A stretch of 64,000 bases of DNA from Symbiodinium natans (lineage: Eukaryota > Sar > Dinophyceae > Suessiales > Symbiodiniaceae), in NCBI GenBank assembly GCA_905221605.1, contig CAJNDS010002115.1, forward strand, positions 251,501-315,500. Direction: 5' to 3'. The position numbers and the translations under genes were made by a program. This document shows, piece after piece, positions 42,991-52,258 of the stretch (position 1 is the stretch's first letter; each line of letters starts with the position of its first letter). The notes under the pieces were generated by a model. That model saw nothing but the letters and a program-made list of their open reading frames with translations, did no database searches and was not told the origin of the DNA.

Positions 42991-43553
42991 CTAGTTTTTG
43001 TACGGCTCAGGGCCTATTGAGGGCTTAAGGGGAGGAACGCTCCCCAACTGAGTCGAGCCTGTTTCTCCACGACATGCGGGGTTGGCACTGGTTTGGCACC
43101 CGAAACAATGCTTCGGCTCAGGATTAGCGGATCTCGTTTTGTACGGTTTGAGGGCCCGCAGGATTTAGGGTGTATTGAAGTAGTCATAAGTCGGGTTATG
43201 AGTTCCCTAAATTAAATACTATAGGGCACCACCAGTTCTAAGAAGAGCTACACTGTGCAAACCCATTTAAAACTTTAGCTACCCAAGTAAGGTTTCCCCC
43301 AGCTCCACAAACCCAAGCAGGAAGAGCCAGCGGCTGCAGAGAGAGGCACTCACCTCGTCTCGACTGGGGGGGTCTTGGGACTTTCCCAAACCTCTAAACC
43401 CGCAGCCACAACCCCGGAACCTTGTATATTCATTTTCCTGCCCTCCGCCTCCCTGTTGCCTGAGACCTCACTCAAGAGCATAAGCTTATCAAGCCCCCAA
43501 ATAGGGAATACTTGGGCCTTAGAGTACCTCCTATATAGGGACTTTTGGGCCCA

Positions 43554-43698
43554 AGTCTATAGTAACAATAGTAATGTAACTAATCACAATAATCATAATA
43601 CTAATAATAGCAATAATAATAACAGTAGTAAAAACAATAATATCAATAATAATAATTATCATAATAATCATAATAATAATAATAATCATAAAAATCAT
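43554..43698. repeat. AAT / AATCAT-rich low-complexity tract
   Basis: A-rich AATAAT and CATAAT units. The Asn/His frame across it is an artefact. Confidence 0.95.
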
Positions 43699-43704
43699 GT
43701 GCCA

Positions 43705-43735
43705 ACCCTAAACCCTAAACCCTAAACCCTTAGGG
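43705..43735. repeat. CCCTAAA array
   Basis: Four heptamers ending just before the acceptor of candidate exon 43741-43809. Confidence 0.9.
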
Positions 43736-43740
43736 TTCAG

Positions 43741-43809
43741 CCGCGAGCGCAGGAGCTCCTCCAGCGCCTCTCCGAAGCCGAGACACGACTGCAGCAGCAA
43801 CAGTCCCTG
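43741..43809 (+). CDS. Candidate 69-nt exon: coiled-coil-like
   Basis: Acceptor TAGGGTTCAG ending at 43740; donor CTG|GTGCCT at 43810. It reads PRAQELLQRLSEAETRLQQQ then QSL, phase 0 at both ends, with Leu at heptad spacing. CCCTAAA before, TTTAGGG (43822-43868) after. Confidence 0.45.
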
Positions 43810-43821
43810 GTGCCTTGGATT

Positions 43822-43868
43822 TGGGGTTTAGGGTTTAGGGTTTAGGGTTTAGGGTTTGAGGTTTAGGG
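43822..43868. repeat. TTTAGGG array
   Basis: Six heptamers following candidate exon 43741-43809. Confidence 0.95.
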
Positions 43869-44574
43869 GGGTCTGGGGTTTGGAGCGCTTCTGGCTTCGA
43901 GCATGAGACAGGTATATGGCAACCTGCGTTTTGGCGTTTCATTTTTGGGGGTGGGTTGGGAGGTGGGGGCGGTGTAGTGCTGGGTTTAACCCAGCTCTTG
44001 GCTCCCCACATGGAGTCTGCTAGGGATCTTCGGGAGATGAGCTGTATGCCTTGTCTGCATCCTGGCAAGTTGCTTCGTCTGACAGAATCCGGTTGCGGAG
44101 CCCTAAGCCCTCCACCCAAATCTGCAGACAAGTACCCCTGCTGTGTGGCTTTGGTCAGCTATGCGGGACCGACAAAAATCTGTGGTCCTTCCCGGCTTCA
44201 GTCAGCATGGTTTAGGTATGGAGGCATGGCGCTTTGGGAGTTCTTGGCGGAAGAAGTCCAACCAACCATGGGTCGTATTGTCAAGACCAGTTGCTGATCT
44301 CTCTGCTTCAGTCAACATTTTCGACGCCCTTGCCATGTTTGGATGTGCCGACCTCTTGTAATGCACCCATTGCTCTTCCCTTGCTCTACGTCTGTCGGCT
44401 CCTGCTGGTGGAAATGCCAGGTGCCATGTGCCCGCACAGGGAGACCAGTGAAAGTCAGCCCCTCCCCACCCCACCCACCCCCCCAAAAAATCAACAGCTT
44501 CGCACTTTGCACCCACCCCACGCGGAGTGTGAGAGAGAGAGAGAGAGTGAGTGCATGCCATTGCTTTTCTGAAG

Positions 44575-44618
44575 GTGCAGCGGCAGAAAGAGGACATTAA
44601 CCAGCAAATGAGGAAGTG
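44575..44618 (+). CDS. Candidate exon, donor uncertain
   Basis: Acceptor TTGCTTTTCTGAAG|G ending at 44574. It reads VQRQKEDINQQMRK, a strongly coil-like peptide; GT donors at 44616, 44619 and 44622 all break the frame differently. Confidence 0.28.
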
Positions 44619-44907
44619 GTCGTCTTAGCCGTGCGAATTCATCGGAGAAGACAGTTCCAGAGCAGAGCGCAATGCCACCGAGTACAGGGAAAGCAGGATT
44701 CTGTGGAACACAATTGGCTTCAGGGTCTTTAATGTAGCCTCTCGAGCAGAGGGAAGTTCGGAAGCGTTATCAGGCTTTGTGATGGCAGGCGTTCCTGCAG
44801 CATGTGTCAATGTCCGTGTTTGGCAGGACAGAGGGAGCGAGACACGTGTCCAGGGCCTCCTTCTAAGCCTTCAGGGAACGAACGAGGGGCAGATTGGCTT
44901 ACATACA

Positions 44908-45022
44908 CCCTAAACCCTAAATCCTTAATTCTCAACCCTCAACCCTTAACCCTCAACCCTCAACCCTCAACCCTCAACCCTAAACCCTAAACCCTAAACC
45001 CTAAACCCTAAACCCTAAACCC
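44908..45022. repeat. CCCTAAA / CCCTCAA array
   Basis: Mixed CCCTCAA and CCCTTAA units pass into six perfect CCCTAAA. It precedes candidate exon 45065-45091. Confidence 0.95.
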
Positions 45023-45064
45023 ATACATCCTGAAGAGTCCAAGAAAAATTGCAATCTCCACCAG

Positions 45065-45091
45065 AACAAGATGCACCGACTGCTTCGACGC
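45065..45091 (+). CDS. Candidate 27-nt micro-exon
   Basis: Acceptor CAATCTCCACCAG ending at 45064; donor GTGTCT at 45092. It reads NKMHRLLRR, phase 0 at both ends. Confidence 0.25.
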
Positions 45092-45192
45092 GTGTCTCCC
45101 GTTCCTCCATGCCCGAGTCCTGTGCGAAGAACGCCTTAGATGGACATTCTGCCGCGGGCGCGGGTGCACAGGAGTAGAAATTGGAGTGGGGG

Positions 45193-45252
45193 GGTTTAGG
45201 GTTTAGGGTTTAGGGTTTAGGGTTTAGGGTTTAGGGTTTAGGGTTTAGGGTG
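45193..45252. repeat. TTTAGGG array
   Basis: Eight perfect heptamers after a G run, opposite in orientation to the array at 44908. Confidence 0.95.
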
Positions 45253-45727
45253 ATTGTCGACCCACCACAGCCTACCTTACATTACATCTTTCTTTCTTCC
45301 CAATGAGGAATGGGTTTAGGACACTGGCCTGATGGCCCATGAAGAAGAAGAAGCAAGAGAACACGGGAAGGAAGCCAATAGTAAGAATAAGAATGTAATC
45401 AGAATTCTTTTTCCTGATGCAGCCGGCGCTCGCCGCAGCTGTTGAAAATGGAGCGGTCCCTTGACCCAGTTCTTCTTGCAACAGCAGAATTTAAGGCGTA
45501 AAGGAGGGACCCCCAGAAGGGACCCTTAATCTTAATCTTATTCCCCTTTCTAAGCCCTATGTAACCCTTCCATACATAAACCTTAAATACCCAAAGAACC
45601 CCCAAGGTCCCTCACAAGGGTCCCATGAGTTGGAGAATGAGCATCGCGCACCTCTGCAAGCCCAAGCCCCCCCCCCCCTCCCCCCGCCCACACTCCCAAA
45701 CCCTTGAGGGGGCTGCTGAGTCCAGAG

Positions 45728-45802
45728 GGGGTTTAGGGTTTAGGGTTGAGGGTTTGAGCTTTAGATGGCTTTAGGGTTTAGGGTTTAGGGTTTAGGCTTT
45801 AG
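45728..45802. repeat. Degenerate TTTAGGG array
   Basis: TTTAGGG with TTGAGGG and TTTAGGC variants. Confidence 0.85.
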
Positions 45803-45829
45803 GGCAACTTGATCCTGACAGCTATAGCC

Positions 45830-46345
45830 ACACGAGAACGAGTGAGAGTGTGTGGGTGCGTATATGAGTGAGAAGGGGGCGAGTGAGTGAGGCGAGTGTG
45901 GAACGACAGGTGAGAGAGGTGAGAAGCAACTCTGAACAAGCCGAGAGAGAGAGCTTTGCACGAGGGGGCCATCACCTCAAGGCCCAAAGAAAGACAGAAA
46001 GAGAAAACTAACGAAATAGAACTTGAGCGAGAGAGCGAGAGAGCAAGAGAGAGAGAGAGAGAGAGGGGCGACCCCTTCGGGGGTTAAGTGCTGCAGCGGA
46101 AGGAAGGAAGAGGGAGAGTGAGGTCCCGACCCGCCCCTCATGCCCAGCAGCAGAAGAAGAAGGGAGAGTGAGTGAGAGAGAGAGAGAGATAGAAAAGAGG
46201 TGATTCGAACTCTAGGCGCCCACGAACGAAAGGAAGAACTAAAGAACACAAGAAAGAGAGAGATATAGACAGATCACCTTCCCTGGCCTTCATGCCCCGT
46301 ACAAGAAGAATAAGAAGACGAAGAAGATATAAACAGATAAGCAGA
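45830..46345. repeat. GA-rich purine tract
   Basis: Long asymmetric purine run (GAGAGAGA, GAAGAAGA, GAGTGAGTGAG), which can form triplex DNA. Ser/Leu-rich frames on the opposite strand are artefacts. No gene seen. Confidence 0.85.
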
Positions 46346-46507
46346 AACAAAACATGTGTTATGCCCGACTGTCCAGGCTATTCACACCTTGATGTGGGAC
46401 ATGAACTGCCCTAAGCCCTAGGCTCCAAACCCCCAGCTGAGTTTGAACCCTACACTATCGGACTCCTTTCTTCAGCAATCCTGGGTGTGAGAGGGACATC
46501 TCTCTAG

Positions 46508-46555
46508 GCCCTCCGGCCGGCAAATGCGATTCGCTTTGGATTGGCGCTCGCCAGG
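46508..46555 (+). CDS. Candidate 48-nt exon
   Basis: Acceptor ACATCTCTCTAG|GCC ending at 46507; donor GTGACAG at 46556. It reads ALRPANAIRFGLALAR, phase 0 at both ends, helix-like. No family. Confidence 0.35.
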
Positions 46556-46726
46556 GTGACAGAACATGGCTAAGGGAAAGCCCCTAAGATGGCATCCTGC
46601 TTAGAAGATCCCGGGGTCGGGATTATCGTGTAGCCGGGAAGCGCCAGAAACCCTGTAGCCTTGTGAGATGCTTTCGGGCAAAGGGGTTTAGGGTTTCGAG
46701 CACGTGCTGTCCGACAGGGCCCCGGC

Positions 46727-47002
46727 GTGTATCTTGCCATGCCTTCCCTGCACGTTGATAATCTGAGGAATCTTGCCCGTGGAGTGACGACGTCTCGTGT
46801 TCAGGGCTTCTCGTGGTTGCTTCAAGCTTTGTTCACTGGCTGGCGCGCGTCCATGCAACACCGCAGACGGGCATGCGGTGTGTCGAAGATGGCAAAGCTG
46901 AAGAAAAAGCAGGGAAGAGGGTCTGCACTGCAGTGTCAAACTACGTTGGGGCAGACTACTTTCGGGACACGCACTTCAAAGTGCGGTAAACAGCAGAGCT
47001 AG
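46727..47002 (+). other. Open frame of 91 codons, possibly exonic
   Basis: Contains LHVDNLRNLARGVTTSR and a basic stretch SKMAKLKKKQGRGS. Looks more protein-like than average, but splice sites were not resolved and no motif is recognisable. Confidence 0.2.
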
Positions 47003-47403
47003 CAAGAAAGTGCATGCTAAAGAGCGTTCGCTAGTACCAACGCGTTTCAGGTTCTAAGAAAATTTTCGGCCGGCGGTAGGAGCTCCACCGAGAATCCCAG
47101 AGAGAGGCTTGCGGGGAGCACCCCCTAAACGAATCCCTTGCAACACAACGCGCTGTAGAGCTGAAGCTATACATCCTGTTTCCATTTCGGGGTTTCTGCG
47201 GAAATAGTGGACCCCTTTTTTAGACCCCCACACAGTAGAGTTTCCTTATAAAAAGGACCCAAATAAGGCACCCCACATAGCGCCCCCAGTTCCGTTCCTC
47301 GAGATTGCACTCCAGGAGCCTGTGCCGCCGCTACAAAGTGCAGCCTGCGAAGGCAGCTGCCCCCGTTTGCTGCAGTCTTGCCTTTCTTGGCTCGTCTAGA
47401 GTC

Positions 47404-47517
47404 TACCTGGAGGTTCATGGGTTCTTAAATGGGGTTCGAGGTAGGGTAAACTACACTTATTACCTTATTTAGGGCATTTGCAACTCTACTTCTAACTACC
47501 CGCGAACCTTCAAGTAG
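47404..47517. mobile_element. MITE-like palindrome, family M1
   Basis: Ends TACCTGGAGGTTCATGGGTT and CGCGAACCTTCAAGTA; interior AATGGGGTTCGAGGTAGGGT. Confidence 0.85.
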
Positions 47518-47880
47518 AACTCGGTGTCCCAGCAACAACAGCAGCAGCAGCAGCAGTAGAGGCTGCGTAATGCAAACAACAGAAGATCGCTCTGGCGGGC
47601 TCGGGCCAGGCGTGCTCAATGTGCTCGTTGTTTTGTTTATGTGTAGTCGCCATGGCTGCTGCCATGGCGCCATGTCACCGGATGCTCTCTTTAGGCCCTG
47701 TATGTGGATGACGACCGGATAAGGCTCAAGCCATGAGCCCTTATGAGCATGATAAAGAAAACCCACCTTGGAACAACCATGCCTTAGTCAGGGCCCGCGG
47801 CTCCAGCTCCATCTCGGCCCTTGTTAGAAGGTCGCCTTGAGGGTTTGATTGGGGATAGCATCCCCGATATGGGCCCCGCC

Positions 47881-47979
47881 CTAAACCCTAAACCCTAAAC
47901 CCTAAACCCTAAACCCTAAACCCTAAACCCTACACCCCCCTAAACCCTACACCCCCCCCTAAACCCTAAACCCTAAACA
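47881..47979. repeat. CCCTAAA array with C runs
   Basis: Eight perfect heptamers, then CCCTACACCCCCC interruptions. It precedes candidate exon 48012-48081. Confidence 0.95.
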
Positions 47980-48011
47980 ACTCTTCGGGTGCATCCTGTG
48001 TCTCGCCTCAG

Positions 48012-48081
48012 TGGGTCGGAAGACCTTCGCCTTGGATGCCATGGATGGGGATGGGGCCGCTTTCACCAAGGCCGACATCTT
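48012..48081 (+). CDS. Candidate exon with EF-hand-like loop
   Basis: Acceptor GTCTCGCCTCAG ending at 48011; donor GTCACC at 48082. The open frame contains FALDAMDGDGAAFTKADI. The DGDG core resembles a calcium-binding EF-hand loop, but the first and last ligand positions are not standard. EF-hand proteins are very common in dinoflagellates. It is not phase 0, so it may belong to a different gene from the coiled-coil exons. Confidence 0.3.
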
Positions 48082-48950
48082 GTCACCGCCCACTGGCCTT
48101 ATCTACGAATTGCTTAAGAACTCTCCCCCCCAAAAAAAAACAGAAACAAAACAAAGTATAATTCTTCCTTATTAAGGGTAGTATAGGGATTATTATATTT
48201 GTGTCTTTTCTTTTGGGGTTCTTAAGCAAGCAGTAGTTATAGAGGTTCCAGAAAGCTTGGAGCTTGTCGTCCGGGTCTACCGTGGCACACTGGAAGTTGT
48301 GACACCGCTTAGGATTTGGACCTGAGATAAGGGTACCAAGCATGACAGACTGCGGAGGAAAGGCCGCAATTTTGCTCGAAAGCTGCCGAAACATGAACCC
48401 TGCATACTGCATCCGAACCGTAACAACGCACATGCACCCCACATGGTCGCTGCAAGCAAACCCAAGGACTACTTTAAACAGAAAGAACCTTCAACCCCCT
48501 TTGCCTTCTGAGCCTTCTGAGGATCAACAGCTTTCTGTTCGCAATCACTCTTCCGAAGACCGTTCGGATTCAGAACAAGCGGTTCCCTAGCGGCGATTCT
48601 TATGAGTTTTGGTGTCATCAGTCATTCGTGTCTGGACGGCTGAGAGGTTCCGGGGTCACGCCGGCTAATTGAAGATGAGGCTCGTATGGCATTCAAGATT
48701 CAGTTCCCCGACCAGCTTAAAGCTTGACTTGAGGCATTCCATAGCATGTCAAGTCCGGGGCATCTTTATGAATCTATCGGCTCCCTCGGCAGACAGGAAC
48801 TCAACCCCTGAAGCCTGAGCTCTAAACCTAAATCCGGTGAAAAAAAAATCGCGTTGAAGTGTTTCAAGGTGCCAGAAGTTGTCAACAGATTCTCTCCTCA
48901 GTTCCCCCCTCTGATTTCCATGGCATACGTGGGCTCCCCTATACCTACAG

Positions 48951-49019
48951 CCTAAACCCGGACACGCATTGACCGAGCGACAGAACCAGAAAGCTCTGAA
49001 TGAGGCTCGGTTGGCTGAT
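48951..49019 (+). CDS. Candidate 69-nt exon: coiled-coil-like
   Basis: Acceptor CCCCTATACCTACAG ending at 48950; donor GTGTTT at 49020. It reads PKPGHALTERQNQKALNEAR then LAD, phase 0 at both ends. Last candidate exon before the LTR retrotransposon. Confidence 0.4.
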
Positions 49020-49151
49020 GTGTTTCCTGAAAGTCGCCACACTCATTTGGGCTGCGCTGTTCTTGTTCTGGCCACTTGGCATCAGTCCATTGCACTCGAA
49101 CTCGGACTTGTCAAGGGCTTTCAGGGATCAAGAGATCGGGGAGAAGCAGCC

Positions 49152-49175
49152 CTGAACCCTAAACCCTAAACCCTA
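49152..49175. repeat. CCCTAAA array, left part, split by the LTR element
   Basis: Three units end at CCCTA (49171-49175). The array resumes in the same register at 58008-58029 after the retrotransposon. It was one array before insertion. Confidence 0.93.
49171..49175. other. Target-site duplication, left (CCCTA)
   Basis: Five bases identical to 58008-58012, a normal size for LTR integrases. Because the target is itself a repeat, the identity alone is weak; the exact restoration of repeat register is the better evidence. Confidence 0.75.
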
Positions 49176-49454
49176 TACGGGGGGACAACCAAGGAAGGAA
49201 ATCAACTCCCCTAATCGCCCTGAACTTATATTTCCCAGATCGAACCAAGAAACAACCAAGAACACGGATAAGAGCAACAAGGAAGGGGCACCCTTACACA
49301 AGTAGAGGGGCACTAACCCAACCCTCACTCCCAAACACGGACTTTTTTCTTTGGACGGGCTGGCCATCCTTGAGCCAAACATAGTTTACGGGTTCATTAA
49401 CCCTTTCAACTTCCAACACTAACTCCTTTCTACAATACCAATTGCAGCTCCGCA
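49176..49454 (-). repeat. 3' LTR
   Basis: 279 bp, differing from the 5' LTR at two positions (in the CTTATAT/CATATAT and GGCACCC/GGCGCCC contexts). Inside it, at 49369-49391 (- strand), lies a sequence resembling the dinoflagellate spliced leader. Confidence 0.95.
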
Positions 49455-49463
49455 CTCCCCCTG
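49455..49463 (-). promoter_or_regulatory. Polypurine tract
   Basis: Read on the - strand, CAGGGGGAG lies directly before the TGCGGAG start of the 3' LTR. This is the expected place and composition for the plus-strand primer. Confidence 0.8.
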
Positions 49464-49824
49464 TCCTAGGATTTCCTAGGACACATTGGAGATGCAGGTC
49501 TTTTGGCCAAAAACTGCCATTAAGGCAGCAGCCAGCTGCTTGAAATGCAAGTTGTGGTTTAACGTCTTCCAGGACTGAATTATAGCACGTTGGCTAACCT
49601 ACCACCCATAGAGAATCTTTTTTCACCATGATCCTCTCATCACTGAAGACTCCTTGGCCTTCTTCACCACAAACCGTGGTCTTCGCTACGCGAAAAGCTA
49701 CTTACTTCTACTATCAGGGATTTCCATACCCTTAATAGTAACCACCACATTGTCAGCACATTGGCTGTTCCAGCGCACCCGTCTCCAGAAAGAGAAAAAC
49801 TATCCCTTCATCCATACCATCCAA
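49464..49824 (-). other. 3' untranslated part of the LTR element
   Basis: Between the last Gag-like frame and the purine tract. All three - strand frames are interrupted. A perfect inverted repeat CCTAGGAAATCCTAGG lies at 49466-49481. Confidence 0.6.
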
Positions 49825-50229
49825 TCACTTCTTTTTCCGATTGTTGGCAATCTTGAGGTGAAGTTGCAGCAGAATATACTCCAGGTCCGAAACTGTAAGA
49901 ACAGGATCCTGTACGCCCCTTTGAATTGAGGATACCAATCCTTCTCTCTTTGCGTCCTCAATCGCCTGGCAAGATTGACCCAGCTCTTCATTCGCAGTGG
50001 CAGACCCTGGTGCATCCGCATCAGATGGACGATCCTTTTCCTCAGGATCTTGCACCATTACCACCTCTTCTTTTTTGGGACTCTGACTTTTCTCCCTCTT
50101 CTTTGTCTTTCCACCGACATTTGACTTTGTGCGCGTCTTCGAGGATTTTTCCACTGCAGAAGCCACCACATTGGATGTTGATCCACCCTTCTCAATGATC
50201 GTCGGCATCTTCTTCGGCTTTGGAACCAT
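49825..50229 (-). pseudogene. Gag-like segment 5 (C-terminal, frame-displaced)
   Basis: About 134 codons, very basic at the start (KPKKMPTIIEKGG) and acidic in the middle. It is displaced by -1 from the preceding segment; the switch falls in two T5 runs on the + strand (50270-50274 and 50278-50282). It ends IANNRKKK and stop. Probably the tail of the same polyprotein; no domain recognised. Confidence 0.55.
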
Positions 50230-50846
50230 GAGAGTGTAAGGATCTTCGATAGCTGCAGCTTTCCTCTTCTTTTTACCTTTTTCTTCTCTTCTTCAACGGC
50301 AACCTCCGTCTCCGAAGTCTCAACCACTCCTTTTTCGGCAGGAATATCCTTGCTGGACTCCCTTTCTAGGGATCTCTTTTTACCTCTTTTGGGATCCTTT
50401 TCCTCTCCCAAATTGGCTCGCTCATACCATATCCTCAGGTCATTGACCCATTCTTCCACCTCCGCGAGCGAAACCTCATACGACTTCACTACTTCGAGAA
50501 GTTCCAGCACGGACAACATTTCAGTGGTCCACGAAACCCATACTTGATCCATTTGGTCAGCATCTCCAGTGAACTTCAGGAGTTTGAACAATGGGTCCGC
50601 CTCTGCTCGAGCCAAATCTGGCTTGCCACCGGAGAGAAATGAAATCGCCTCCATCAACAGTTCCGTCATCTTGGTCTCTTCGTCATAAACCATAAAATCC
50701 TCCTCATCATCATCGAACTGTTCAGGAGAGATCTCCTTTTCTCCACCATTTGCACCAGACTTTCTCCTTGGACCATCCCTTGGGGGCGTCCTTGGAGACC
50801 TTGGCCTCTGTTTTTCTCCAACGGAACACCATGCTCGAAGACACAC
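50058..50846 (-). pseudogene. Gag-like segment 4 (frame-displaced)
   Basis: About 260 codons, of which roughly 50815-50280 looks genuine: an acidic region (EQFDDDEEDFM), then a helical part (EMLSVLELLEVVKSYEVSLA) and a Lys/Glu-rich end. The remainder towards 50058 is out of frame with segment 5. The join to segment 3 is a -1 displacement at an A5 run (50811-50815, read on the - strand as AAAAAC). Helical content fits a capsid-type or assembly domain, but I cannot name one. Confidence 0.55.
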
Positions 50847-52258
50847 CTGTCACCAAATCGACACTTCCCAGACCGAGCAAGCTGGACGTACCTCACACCA
50901 GTTGCATCATGCGAGAACTCACAATCCTTTCCAGCGAAACATTCTCTCCCTGCCACATAGTATTTGCACCAATATGAATGTAGCACCACATCATCTTCGG
51001 AATGGATGAATTTGCAGTCGTCACCGAATTTGCAGCGATCTTTCCCCCTGCCGAACCAATAGCAGAAACCCTTCTTCCTCTTCTCCAAGCGCTCTGCCTC
51101 ATACCGGTCCATAGGGCGATTGTGCTCTACATGAACATTGCCATGTACCTGGGGACTGCTCCCTTCACCCGACGTGCTATCAGTATTTGGTGCTTGGAGT
51201 ACAGCTGGAAAACCTGGCCTTGGTCCTACCACCTTCATGATCGGTTTTCCGCCAACTCCTGAGCCATGCTGAGACGATCCAAAAACATTGAACATCTTCA
51301 TGAAGGCCTTTCTAGTGCCAATCTTCTGCACCCTTTTGATTGGACGTTTCATTGCTCCAACCTTGCATCCAGATGCGTTCAAACGACACAACCTCCTATA
51401 ACCAACTCTATGTCCCTTCTTCCAAAGAGCCATAAGAATTTTAGAGGCAGTAACATTCTCCACCTCTACCTTTTCCAATGGTCCCTCACTTCCCGGAACA
51501 AACCCATCCATATCTGAAGACCTTTCCATCTTTTTTGACACCACTTCGTCGAGGTAGTCTTCTGAGATCCAGGGTAAGTTCCCCTTAGAGGAAGGATTGT
51601 CATCATTGTTTGGTCCTTCACCAGGATACCCTTTTGTGCTGTCAAAGATCTTACCAGTAGTGCGGTCCTGCATAGAGAAATTCGAAGCCACGCGGGAGTA
51701 CACTGACCACAAGAAAATCCTTGTGTCCGCCAGTCTTGATGACCCACTGGATGTCTCCTCTTCCGGAGAAACTTCTGGCGCTTTGCCATCCCCTCCAGTG
51801 TCACCACTTATCTCACCTCCAGCATCTTCAATGGGAATAAGGGATTCATTGTTCCCTTGATCAAGCACCGCACCCTCTGGTCCAAAAACTTCCAGCACCG
51901 CTGTCGAAGGATCCACCTCTTCATCAGCATCGTCGTCCATCCTTCTCCAGAGAGCCTCCAATTGGTCCGCACAAGTCGCCGCTTGAAGGAACTCCATCAA
52001 CCGAGCCCTCCCGCGCTGCCAGAGAAATTCCGAAACCATCACCGACCCTTGGGCTCCCAGATTCAGGAATGGGTGAACCATTTTGGCTACCCTCGCCATA
52101 AGTTCAATATGAACTTCCATGCCTGGACTGCGGCTCCAATCGTAGGCAATTGCCTCCATAGCAGTTCCAAACTTGTCAGTATTCTTGAATTCCCCTTCCA
52201 GACCAGGAGACAACAAGGCACCCATCACTGAAAGAGGATAATTCCCCACCGCCGGCAA
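50666..52258 (-). pseudogene. Gag-like segment 3 with CCCH zinc fingers
   Basis: About 530 codons. The N-terminal part is helical (MEAIAYDWSRSP, ...FLWQRGRARLMEFLQ), followed by an acidic linker. A zinc-finger block lies at about 51090-50830: C-x9-C-x5-C-x3-H, C-x8-C-x5-C-x3-H, and a third finger that keeps only the last three ligands (CRFGDRCVFEH). CCCH fingers bind RNA in other proteins, so genomic-RNA packaging is a reasonable role. There is no start codon at the beginning; it is entered by displacement from segment 2 around the C4 run at 52244-52247. Confidence 0.6.

Larger units (their letters stand above)
1515..49019 (+). other. Candidate repeat-intron, micro-exon host gene region (one or several genes)
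   Basis: Some three dozen short + strand open segments are listed separately below. They share three properties: an AG before and a GT after, an open frame between, and often helix- or coiled-coil-like composition (E, K, R, Q, A, L rich). Most candidates have lengths divisible by three. The first few are compatible in phase when joined in order. Everything between them is repeats, MITE-like palindromes or low-complexity DNA. I infer a long spliced gene or a tandem unidirectional gene set, as is usual in dinoflagellates. No domain except one weak EF-hand-like segment could be named. No promoter, start codon or terminator could be placed. The retroelements at 49.2-64 kb would lie within or after it. 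Confidence 0.4.
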
